A DNA stretch of 64,000 bases, taken from Anabas testudineus. Lineage: Eukaryota > Chordata > Actinopteri > Anabantiformes > Anabantidae. This document shows, piece by piece, positions 47,432 to 59,508 of the stretch. Position 1 is the first letter of the stretch; every line of letters begins with the position of its first letter. The stretch covers positions 4,491,223 to 4,555,222 of the forward strand of contig NC_046617.1 of assembly GCF_900324465.2 (NCBI RefSeq). The letters run 5' to 3'. A program made the position numbers and the translations under genes. The notes beneath the pieces were generated by a model. It saw only the letters and a program-made list of their open reading frames with translations. It searched no databases and was not told the DNA's origin.

Positions 47432-50400
47432 AATATAACGCAATCCACTGTGACCTCAATGATAAACACAAAGTAGAATAAAAGTAAGAGTAAAGATGGA
47501 GAAACCGTGACCTTGTAAAAGTAGAATTCATGGCAGAGCTGCTGAATTGGATTGCAGTAAATTGTACAGGCGTAACTTATAAAGTGCACAGTCATTGCTG
47601 TGTTGCTCTTCATGCTTAACTGGTTGCCCACACCTGTAATAAACTGGGAAATCCGGGTAAATTAAATTATACAACAAGGTGAAATGTAAGGAAAATAATA
47701 CAATACAATATAAAAAGACAACTAATATAAAATAACAATAGAAATGGAGCAGACTGTTTCTGGCTGCCTAATCAGAAAACTATTTTAACAGCAGAGAGTT
47801 CAGGTTTGATTTCATCCTCTACTCCTCTACTGTCAGGAGTCCTGTCACTAATTGTCATGATGTTTAATAGAAGCTCCATTTAAAGGCCTTGGACCAATGG
47901 AAAAACAAAAACGAGAAAATTCAATAGTCACAGTAAAAGACAGCAAAGAGTGTGTGGTAGAGGGAAACTAAAGGTAGAGTGGTATATACAGCCCACACTA
48001 TAGCCTGCAGTTGAGGAATCAGGTGAAACAGAGGGCGGGAAAAACTGGGGAAGGGTGCGGGGGCAGTGAAATGACAGGACAGTGGAGATGGCAGACAAGC
48101 AAGGAATAACTGAACTGATACCGAATGAATTGTGGCTCCTCTGTAGTCCTACAGTAAAGATAACTACCCATAATCATCTTCTTCCTTCTTTAAATGTAGG
48201 TTAATGAGTTTAATAGACTCATAGAATAAACTCCACATGACAGGTGAGGTTTGACTGACATGTGCTGAGATTGTGAATGCACTAAACATTATGCCTGCTA
48301 CAGCTGAACATGTTAGCATTTAGGTCGAAGCATTGTGGTGTACAGATGATCATTACCAGTCTGGAACCTGCAGACTTTCTTTGGGTCTGGGGCTCAAACT
48401 AAAAATAAAGATGAAATAATGTATCAGGAAGATTTGTTAGATTAAAATACAGTGAATTGGCATTCTGTCAGAAAAGTTTGTGATACTAAATGCAAATTGA
48501 GGATACTCTCGAAAATAATGACATGGATATTACTTTAGCTTCATCCAGGGTATTGAAAGGTGTTTATCTGGTTTTGCAAATGAGCTCTTCAAAGTACACG
48601 GTAGATCGCTCCAAGCAACTTGAAAAACCTTTGTTGTTTTATGGATTTCTGTCTATTTGGACAGAACATATATTTTCACAATTTGACTTCCAGTAGCTGG
48701 TTTTATTTACAACATCTAGAAGACATTAGTGTACAACGGTTACAATGTGTCGCAATATGATAATGGTGATGGCACAAGAGGCACAAACTCAGGCAGCTAC
48801 GTCCACTGAATCCATAAATCCATCCTGGAGCAATTTTAGTAATTAAGTTTTAATGATTTGCCTGTTAAAATAGTTTTTGTGCAGTGAGGGTGTAGCTGTG
48901 TGGTATTCAGCTGCAGGCATGTTCTCATAATTTGCAGCTGCTGCTCTCTGGCTGCAGGGGAAACTGACAGGTATGAACAACACCCAGTTATTTCTCCTTT
49001 AACTTTATTAAAAGTTATTGTTTTATTTAGTCTGAATTTAGAGAATGTTGAACATGTTTTTGTAAGAGGTGTACAGACGGTTTTCTGCCTGTTATTATAG
49101 AGAAATTCAACAATTCACCGACTATGTGATGCTCTTCAGCAGAAGCACTTTCTCATTCAGTTTCAGCTGAATGAGCTCCAGTCAAGAGGGAACACTAATA
49201 AGATAAAAAGACATGATATCATTTACATAAAGAGGTTAATGTGACTGTGGCACTTTTAGTGAACAGACTGTTTCTGACAAACAATTTATAGTATGCAGCA
49301 AAGTATGTGTGTGCCTCTGGCAATATCTGCATACTTGAGTGTAGTTTTAGTGTCAGACGATTTTCCTGGTTTGGGCTTCATAGTACATTTGAAAATGAAT
49401 ATTACTGCTACACTATATATAGAGTTCAAACTAGTACTTCAGCAGTTGCTAACATTACACTAGTCCAGTGGCCTTTTCCATTTTGTGTTGTTACTGTGTA
49501 CAACAAAAATGTGAGGTGAAGATTAATCTGACGGTGATCGTCAGGTCATCATTTGTATAAAATATCAGGCCACGAGCAGTGTATGACTGAAAATGTAGAT
49601 GGAGCAGTCTGATGAGTGCAGTGAAGAGCCAGTGAAACACTGGATCTGATGAAAGTGAATGGGAACAGGAAAAGAGAAAGGAACATATTTGAAGTTTGGC
49701 AGCTATGAGATGTCTGCATTACAGACAAGTGCAAGTGTGTACACACTGTTGTACACTGTCCTCCCTTTGCTAAAGCTTCACTGGGACATACACACTGTTA
49801 CACATTATGTGATATCCTGTTTCAACCACATGCAAAACATAATCATATAATTACCATCATCAGGTTACTGTTCACCTGTGTCTTTAACACCTCACAGAGC
49901 TCTTCTGTCATTCTTCTGCCGTGGAGCAGGTGTTTTAATACGTTTTTAATCCATCTTTAACTTGTGATTGTCATGGCAACATTTCAGAATACCTTTACTT
50001 ACATTTTGTTTTTTCAGTCCACAGACACTCAACAGCAGAGCTCAAGATGTGTGTTCACCTGCTCTGTTTGCAGGAGAGCACGAGACATCTGAAACAGATG
50101 CAAAACAAACTGATGCTGTTATACTGTATTGTTGCTGGAGCAATTGTCAGTGTGGGATAAAAATTATGGATTTAGACCCCCGTCAAAAATCTGTTTTCTA
50201 GAGGCAGTATAGATTAGACCAAATGACTCACTCAAAAGTACCAGTAGGAAATCCAACACCATCATTTTAAAGGTGTAGTCGCAGTTCAGCATATTTTGGC
50301 ATGGGCTTCATTTCATAGACGTGAGTTCAGTAAAGAATGTGAGAGTAGGACAGGGTAATAGCAGTGTGTGTGTGTGTGTGTGTGGTGACAGTTTGGGACA

Positions 50401-50517
50401 CTTCATGAACACAGCAAGCATTTGTTTTGTTGCCAGAAACATAGAAAATGATCAAAACCACACAGTGACAGGCAGCTGGCAACGGCTTTACTCAGGGACT
50501 GACAGCTATTGTCTTAT

Positions 50518-50518
<1 letters not shown>

Positions 50519-50581
<63 letters not shown>
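50519..50581. repeat. (AC)n microsatellite
   Basis: About 31 uninterrupted AC units. It gives rise to spurious poly-(HT) and poly-(CV) ORFs on the two strands. Confidence 0.97.
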
Positions 50582-50582
<1 letters not shown>

Positions 50583-51673
50583 TCTCCTGCCTGAGGGTAG
50601 ACTGCTCAGCCCACTGAAACTGCTGCAGGGAGAGCCTCTCAACCCCACGCCCCTCTCCAGCCTCTCCCCAGTGAGCCTTCACCTGACTACATAGCACAGT
50701 GTATGTAAGCTGCCTGTGGGGTGACCACAAAACCGCTGCTGTCACCCTCAGGTCCACACGGGTGTGTCTCTGACAGAGCGTTAACTAAATGAAAATTCCT
50801 GTTTCTAGAGAACTGGATGAACGGTTCATTCGTGTAGGGTCCAAGTGTGGCACACAGAAATTCTCATTGCATGTGTGTATTTTGTATTTTGTGTATTTTG
50901 TCTTTTTCAAGTATGTTGCTATTTGTCTCTATGCTTTAGTGTAGATAATAATATAATTTGTGCAGATTTTGCTTGGAAAAAGAGTCATTATCAGATTTAT
51001 TCATGAAGTACTGTATGAAAGCCTGGGTATGCTAACTGACACAGTGCATGTGGACTTTTATTTATGGAGAGTCAGGAGACCTTAACCAACTCACAGCAGG
51101 TTTATAAATGCAGCACCTACTTGTACATAAAATAATCCTCTTAAAATAATTTAGCCTTCCATCAATTCATGGTGATTCCAGCATAACTGAAGTACATGAA
51201 AGGCATTTCTATGAGACTGGGTTGATTAATGTCCTGGTACTGTTTGTATCTCGTCACCTCTGGGACAGAACTGTTCACACTGCGAGTAGTTGAGTGTCAC
51301 CTGTGCGTGTGACAGACAAGTAAACCACAATCTTGTTTAATGCATTCAAGGTATTGATTTGGACGGTGCTGTGCAGGAACCCTATAAACGAGGGAACTTT
51401 TATTTTGGGGAACAGTGAACTGATTTGCAGCTAAAGAGCACGAACATGAGCAGCAACAGCTTCACTTTGCATCTGTGAAAGGTGTTGGGCCCGTTTCATT
51501 TTCATGGTGTTGCCTTTGTTGTCATTTGTTGTCTTAAAAACAGCTCAGTTCAGTTATCACAGGCTTGAAAGTAAAATGTCACGTCTACTTTTTGAAATTC
51601 TCCTTTATTTCTATAGAAATATTCATTTATGCACAAAACAGATCCTGTATTAGACGACATAAGATTCTCCAGT

Positions 51674-51899
51674 CTCCCCCCCCCCCCCCTCCTTTTTTAA
51701 GGTGTGACAGCTCTTTTCAAATTCTTTCCATAGATCCCCTCTGGGCTTTCTCTTCTTATCGTAAATCTTCCACTTCGTCTCTTTCTTTTTGTCTACCCTA
51801 ATCTGAACGTCAAAAATTCCTTCAATCATCATCATTCGTTCCCTGTCAAGCCATCCGTCAGCACTTCGCATGACAACCCTTGATCTGGAGTTGCTTGGC
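51674..51899 (-). other. Orphan open frame preceded by an acceptor-like site
   Basis: On the minus strand a TTGTTTAG acceptor-like end (51901-51908) leads into an open frame. It reads RSPSNSRSRVVMRSADGWLD, then a Lys/Glu/Arg-rich part (ETKWKIYDKKRKPRGDLWKE), and ends in a G-run. The charged, soluble-looking composition is unlike the surrounding noise ORFs. I do not recognise a family, and there is no neighbouring exon that clearly joins it. It could be a lone exon, a retrocopy scrap, part of an unlisted transposon, or chance. Confidence 0.25.
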
Positions 51900-54385
51900 G
51901 ACCTAAACAACCAAGATTATATTTAAAAACAGTTGCGATATATTCACCCAGTTATTATAGAGCTTCCACATGGCTACACAGACATCACTGAAGTGACAGA
52001 GTAATAGAGCGTAAATCCCCACACACTTCACCCTGACACCTGGCAAATTAAAACAGCTGAAGGAAAATGGACATGAACATCCTTGACTTCGTTTTAACAT
52101 GTTGTCCATTTTTATTTTATTTTTATTTGTTTGCTGCGTGATTCTTTCTGCTGCAGAATATTTTCCTCGTTAAATTTATCGCAGCTCTGTTGTATCTGCA
52201 GATAAACTGACGTTTTGTTCCGACTTGCCCACCCAGACCTCCTTAAACCTTAAAACACACTTTGCATCAGCCTCACTGACTTGAACACATAGTTTGACCA
52301 CTTCAAACCACTAAGGCGAAGTTCACGTTACATGTTGAAGTGACTCAAATCGGATTCTTTTGCCCCCAAATGACTCAAATCTGATTTAGTTTGATTTGTG
52401 TGAATAGACCAGATCAGATTTTCTTCATATCAGCTGTGGGACACGTCTGCGTGGTTTTCAACACCTCACCCCCATGTGCGTGTTGCCTGTTGTTATCAGT
52501 TAGTGTCAGCACCTCACAGCCCAGTAATAATAAACACAAAGGAGATAAACAGAGACGGACGTGAACAGAGAGATGAGGAAATTCCAGGTTTGTTGGACAT
52601 TTATGCTTGAGCCTCTACACATGTGTTTGTGACCGTTTATGAATACAACAGACTTAAAGTCAGAAATAGATAGATACATGACACTCCTTTCTGCTCGCTG
52701 TAGCAGCCATAGACACACACACAGACTGTGCACCATGTACTTTGTGTTGTTGTGCTGGTGCAAATAAAGCATGGACCTAAAAAGCCTTAAAGTCACTGGT
52801 CGATGGTAGATTAAGTTAATTTACACTAAACATTAACCTTAACCAAGTTCTGTGCGTGCTCAAACATACTATAAGGGTCATGTATTAAGCTGAACGACTG
52901 ATACTGTGTAACTAGATATACTGCATCGGTTAAATATTTTGTCACTGATGTAACTATACTATCTTACTATAACTCATTATCTATCAAGATAAGGTCCAAT
53001 GACTCTGTTCACATTAGGTCTGCTTCAAAACCCATTTACTACAAATGAGGATTTATATAAAGACAGTTTCTGAGTGACACAAAGCTGCAATTGACCGTAA
53101 ACAGTTTATGTTTGCAGCTTTCATCTGTAATATTTCTGATTATTGGTTTGTTGTTTGAGCTGATTAACAACAGAAAACCCAGACAGAGTCGACTGTAATT
53201 CTTTCATTCTAAAGCTTGTTCCCATTTGAAGAAGCATTTTGATTGAAATTGTGTTTGGAATTAAAAGGCAGTGACTTTTGTTTGACGCACACTGTATTAG
53301 TACCTGGTTTTATTTAATGTTAAACACACACACATATACACACACACACACACAAGGGTACAATAACCACCAAAAAGGCTGACAGCAGATCTGTTTCTAT
53401 TCATGTGCTGCCAAGTTTCTGCTCTTTGAAGTTGATGAGAACTCAGCATCTATTTAACTGTTCAGGTCAAGCAGCTCTGCCACTGCTCTGTGTTCTGTGA
53501 GTCTGTAGAAGACGCACTGCTGTTTTCATCTGTTCTCAGCTCGCCTGTCTTCAGTCAGTGGACGTTTTCTCTAAAAATTAAAAATAAAATTACAATACAA
53601 ATACAAATGTGAACATTCTTAAAGATATGAATCATCTTCACAATGTTAATGAGGTAATACAAAGCTGTTTAATGGTGCTCTGTTTTAGGAATAAACATAT
53701 CTCCAACAAACTCCATTCATTTTTAAATCACATTTAATATGGATGCATAAAAACATGTAAATGAAACTGAACTGGCCACTAACCAAATGCTATATTCTTC
53801 TAAATGTCTGTGGTATAAAGCATTGCAGGCTATTAAAAATAATTACATCTCATTATTTGCCACAAGTTTACCTTAAGGGGATTTTCATGTATCCATTCGT
53901 CTGATTTCTGCTGGAATAGTACATGTTAAGCCTTTATTTTTTTTACTAGTCCTGAAAACACTTTTGGACTCCAAGAGGACTTGGATAAATGTCAGCTGGA
54001 AACAGAAGTGGTTCATGTTGTGTTTGATCCGAGTCCAGGGGGTGTGTGATGTGCGATGAGTGACGGGCGTGTCGTTGGCACGGCAGCAGCCTGAATATGT
54101 GAACAAGTGTAAGAAAAATATCGAGATGAAATGATTAAAATGAGCCAAACAGACTAGGCTAGAATCAAAACAGATAGCAGGTTTGAGGTGAAATATTTCA
54201 TGAAGGCGTGTGTGCTTGCATGTGTGAGAAACAGTTTGAATGTTGTACCAATGGAATTGAGGACGTTTTGGCCACTTCACACTTTCTCACACACTTTCAA
54301 AAAGCAGTTTGCAGTTTGGGTTTGGGTAAGACATTCAGGTGTGATAGTTAAAGTGAGGGTAACCTCACTTATGAAATGTCCTCAC

Positions 54386-54387
<2 letters not shown>

Positions 54388-54420
<33 letters not shown>
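54388..54420. repeat. (TG)n microsatellite
   Basis: About 16 uninterrupted TG units in the spacer between keratin E and gene F. Confidence 0.95.
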
Positions 54421-54425
<5 letters not shown>

Positions 54426-54624
54426 GTACCTTTGTTCTATACACTTTACATATTGAATGCCTCTGTTCCAACAAGCCTCTGGGAAATACCGGCAGTAACG
54501 CACAGACAGGCTCAAACGTGCATGAACACACACATATCTCCTTAAAGCAGAGTCAAGAATTTGACATAACAGCTCATGTTATATTACATAACCCATGGAC
54601 CTTGGAACACATCTGAACAATAGG

Positions 54625-54640
54625 GGGGGGGGGGGGGGGC
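54625..54640. repeat. Poly-G run
   Basis: An uninterrupted run of about 16 G in the E-F spacer, with more G-rich text at 54661-54668. It is potentially quadruplex-forming and a likely place for sequencing length error. Confidence 0.85.
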
Positions 54641-55989
54641 ACAGTTTTAAGGCCAGGTAGGGGGGGTGTAGGGCACATATGTTAAAACAAACATATGCCT
54701 ACAGTACTGATAGAAATAATGAGTAACAGTTTTAATCTAACACCACACAGTGCCACACCTATACATGCTTGATGCAAACTCACATATTGAAACACACAGT
54801 TAATGAACTTTGAACCACTCTAGGTTGATCTTGCTCAGTATAACCAAGTCACCTGTATCTTTTTGGACACTACATGGTTGATGAGGCTTTGTCAGATACC
54901 TTCAGCACTCACTCAACAGTGGACCTTGAATTGATATGCTTTCTCAGGTGCACAGAGCGACTCTAGAACATGGAAGTCCTGTTTGTTTTAGGTGTTTATA
55001 ATTAATGCACCTTTTTGGTTTTGAAGCTCATAGTGTTTGAATTGTTTCAGTTTAATGATGTGCTGATAAAGGGGTGCTGCACACAACTGTCCTCCCAGAG
55101 ATAAATTAAGTTAATACTAAACTGAAAAATGTACAATCTGCATACTGCTACTAACAGAACAAGTTTGTGTCTGACTTTCTTTCTGATTTTTCTCTGCTCA
55201 CCATCAGGGAAACTACACCACCCTGTCATACTATGCTGCTGCATCTTAATGTGCAGACAAACTTCAGTTCAGATCTTTATATGTCACCTGTCCTGGCTTT
55301 GTTAGACACTCTAACAAAGCCAGGGTTTCCACAAATGGGGTTTATGTTTTTTATTGTGTAATTCTGAAGTTGTAGCTGCATGTCAATCCCAAATGATGGC
55401 TGTATGTAAAAATCAAAGGATCACTGAATGTCTGAACCAACCTGCATCACAATGCATCTTGTAGTTGCTGAGATATTTCAACATGAATGAAAGTGCATGT
55501 TATGTAAAGCTGAAGTTAGATGTCATGTCTTGAGGCAACAAAAGGGGTCCAAAGCTTATTGCTCTCCTAAAACATGATCCGACTCGTGGTGAACAGCAAT
55601 GACGGAGAACCAGAGCTGTTATGTTTTGTACTCCACACATTATTTTTTCCCCCCTGGCGCCTACATTGCTGCCCCTGCAGACCACGGGGTGTGTTACGTT
55701 ATTTACTGTAAGACAGCATCGTGAAACACACTTTGTTTCTGTTTACCTCTCAGGCTCTGAGACCAGTTGACCCTGACAAATAGCTAACCAGTTCCAGTAA
55801 AGAGCCTTAATCGCTGTTGAAACATTTCGTCAATCTGTTGAAACATTTTAAATGACATAACATGCAACAATATCCGTTTAATTATATGAAACTGCTGTAT
55901 TGTGTGGTGTTATTCTATATTTTCTTACTGTAAACAGTTAATATACTGGGTAAATTTCATTGGAGATTTGCACTCAGTCAAAGCTGGTC

Positions 55990-56450
55990 AAATGAAGCTC
56001 TGCTATCACTACATCTGCCACTTACTCTCTCTCTGGATACTTCTCGTTCAGCAGACTGCAGTCTGTCAGAATGGAAGATCATCCACAACTGCGCGCTCTT
56101 TTGGGCTGGAGCCCCACAGGCTGTGTGCTGTCTCCTCTACTTTACTCTCTGTACACCAATTACCGCACCTCCCAGAGTGACTCAGTCAAACTCTTTAAAT
56201 TTGCCAATGACACCACCTTAATCTGTATTATTACAAGCAGACATGACTGTGCCTGCAGGCGAGAGGGAGGACGCTCGCTGTTACAGAGTGGAGAGAACAA
56301 CCTGGAGCTGAACACAAATATCTATAGAGATGGTCATTGACTTCAGAGGAAATTAGCCTCCACGCTTTGCTTCTCACTCAGGGAACGACAGCCAGCAGAG
56401 CTGCTGAGAACTACAAATTCCTGTGAACCACCATCCATCAGGATGTGAAA
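55990..56450 (+). mobile_element. LINE reverse-transcriptase remnant
   Basis: The plus strand reads GCVLSPLLYSLYTNY, then SVKLFKFANDTTLICII, where the catalytic ADD has become AND, and NNLELNT. This is the reverse transcriptase core of a CR1/Rex1-type fish LINE. Frame breaks follow, no 3' tail is visible, and the catalytic Asp change alone would kill activity. Confidence 0.7.
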
Positions 56451-59400
56451 TGAAACATCACAATATTCACTATTACCTGGAAATGCTGTTAGAGTAAAAA
56501 TGATTTACTGATATATCATTCTCTTATTACATTTTTGTTTGATTATTGTTTCTTACTTATTGTCATTATGAAGGAAATATGTGATGTTTAATGTATAATG
56601 TTGTACTCTGCACACAGACATAAAACAGGACAGGTCAGAAAAAGGTCAGCATTCTCAGAGTTGACCAGTTCTTGTTGCTATACACCTGTAAGCAGTGTTT
56701 TATCCTTACATGGAGTTCTTTCTCCTTGTAAAATGATCATCCTTTAACCATACCAGCCCACATCTGTGACTTCAGGGTGTGTCTCATTTGTAATAAAAAG
56801 TTTGCACAAAGGGGAGACGGACGGAGTCGGAGATGGGAAATCCTGGGTGAAGCATTTATGATGCTAAGACCTCAGGCCGGCTCCCCTTGCAAGTAAAAAG
56901 GCCAAACAGTGTCCTTGTTGTGCTTTATTGTCTTTGTCTCTCAACGTATGAAAAGTGTTGAGGTTATTTTGGACCCAACAAATGCGTGCAGCACTTTCTA
57001 CAACAACTGAGTAAGTGTGATAAGCGCTGCTGGTGCGGTTTTACAGTGTCATCGTCACTTTGTGGTTTTACTCTTCATTCTCTAACTTTCTTTCAGAGAC
57101 GCTGGAAAGAGCTCCTGAACTGACTCCTGTCATCACATTGGTTCCCAAATATTCCTGTACAGTGAGATGTCAGACTGCAAAAACATATTTGAGGTCCAAA
57201 TTTAAACATTAGCTGATAAAAAGCGGTAAAAAATCCACTTTACAATACAGGATTATGACTCCAGATTAAAACTCCAAGGGGAGCAACTAACCCACAGAAC
57301 AACAAGAGGCCACCGTGGTATTACTGGGGTGGAGGTAAGAAAGGATCCACTCCGAATGGGATTAAAAGTAGTGAGCAGAGGTTGTGTTAAAAATCTAAAG
57401 GATTAAGAAAATCTAATTATGTAGATTTACTTCAAATGTGAAGTGTTTGTACTTTACTTGAATATTGCCATTACATGACTGCACAGGAAACTGATATCCA
57501 CCCTAACAAGCTGTGGAGCTACAGCAACAGGTGATGGAGCATGCTCTCCTCCTGCTATCTGTCTGGTTGGAAACATCAGGCTCATATTGAGCCACCGTGC
57601 TTCTTACTGCCCTCTACAGACCACCTGTACAAGCTACACATCATTTGCTTTTTTTTTTTTTAATCAAATAGCTTCATTCAGGTGCTTTGTCTAATGCTGC
57701 CATTTGTTAGAGAAAACAAGGTGTAGATTCACTTAGTTGTTCTAAAACAACTGCCTCAGTTCCAGAAACATGCAGACTGAAGCAACTGAAACTGTGCTGA
57801 CATGGGCATCCTTCTGACTGAAACCACACTGAAAATAACATTTTTTCATGTCCTTTAAAGATTCAACAGGCTGTTTTTACTGGCTTGCAGCACAACATGT
57901 CTTTCTGAATCAAACATAGGAATCATCATAATCATCATCACTGTTAGGACGGACTAAATTCATGCTGAAAAAAGTTGTTTTTCTGCCATATGCTTTGCTG
58001 TGTGTCAAAATATAATTTTTATTCTGTTGCCACCTGCTGGTAAAACATCTCTCCACAACTGAACGATGCAGACAGTTTGTGTTTTCTGAGCTTTATTTTC
58101 AGAATAAACTTAAATCACATCTGGTATATAGGAGAGAAATATATATCCATATCCATATGTGCAATGTACAACATATTTCAAGTTAAACAAACAGAAAGTT
58201 GAAATTGTATTTGTTAGTGGTGAAAAGTTGAAACATTTACCAGGTAAAATTTTAAAGTATTTTTACTTAAACGTATTTCCACTTTCCACTGTTCATTTCC
58301 TACTTGTACTTGTAACCAGCTGTGGTCAGTGGACAATACTGTACATTTTACACAACTTTAGTTACTAGTTACTTATACTATACATTTTATGTTGTTTTTT
58401 TGTCTTGGTTCTAGTCTCTAAGATGAGAAAACACAAAAATTCAGTACTGCACTGTATATACATTAAATAAAGTAGTCTCTCTCTGTTTCTATGCCAAACA
58501 AGGATTATTGTATGTTTACACAGAGCTCTTAATTTTGGTGAATTGTTGTCTTACATGCTGTAAACAAACCCTAATTTTACGTCATTAATGAATCAAAAAT
58601 TAGCTGAATTATCATAAACTCTGTGATTGTGAAAACTTACAGTTTATATGCTTTACATGCTGTAAGAGAAAATATCCAGCAAATTGTAATGCCTTCTGAT
58701 GGGTTCTTTTTAGGTACATTGAACTATCAGCTCTGACTCTGTATTGACAGATCCCCAATAGGACAGTAGCTGAATCAAACTGACTGACTAGTATTTTTGC
58801 TTAAGTAGGATTTTCTATTGCAGGATCTTTGCTTTTGGGGAGTATTTTGAGATTAAACTATATTGTCGTACTGTATACAATAAAAAAATATCTGAGTATT
58901 CTTTCTTGATATGGTATTTCTTATATATTTGTCTTTGTTCAATATGTACAGTATGTGTGCAGATCAAGGAAGATAATGCGGACAATAAATGAGTGTGAAT
59001 GTTACAACCTCAAAACTATTAGTCAATCCATGATGCATAATGTCATCAAGGTCATCACTATTAATCCTGACAACTGAAGTCATCTAGTGTTGGATGAGAG
59101 GACAGGTAGCTGTAGATGGAGAGGCAGAAAGAAAAGAGAGCAGATTAAACCAAAAGCTGTAAACTTCACTTTGTACCTGCTCTTATACTCTACTGTATTT
59201 TGTAAGTCGAATAACTCATCCCCCAGCTTTGAGAAAACACAGACACATCGGGAATAGTGTGCTATGACTTCCGGTAGCAATTTGTGTTACCATGGTGACA
59301 TAATTTGCCCAAAAAATTTTAATGTGAAAATTTTAAAGAAGAAAAGTAATGGAGAATGGTCGAAAACATTGGAAAAAATATGGGACACTTCCAGAGCAGA

Positions 59401-59508
59401 GGCCCACAGTTAGAATTTCTGCTCAAACTGTCTAGTCACAGTATTGTTATTATTGTATCTGTTGTTCACAATGTAAACCTGCATGATCTCACCTGCAGCT
59501 TGTTGTCG

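Larger units (their letters stand above)
46150..59490. other. 13 kb spacer between keratin E and gene F
   Basis: No complete gene found. Contents: a LINE scrap (46955-47040), an inverted repeat (47360-47431), (AC)n and (TG)n runs (50519-50581, 53325-53354, 54388-54420), poly-C (51677-51690), poly-G (54625-54640), an orphan ORF (51674-51899) and a LINE remnant (55990-56450). The remaining DNA is AT-rich with only short ORFs. Cluster enhancers could lie here but cannot be seen from sequence alone. Confidence 0.55.

Noticed and set aside
52315-52440. Repeated ACTCAAATC(G/T)GATT text
   Set aside because: It resembles a dispersed non-coding fish repeat, but no terminal repeats or borders could be fixed by eye.
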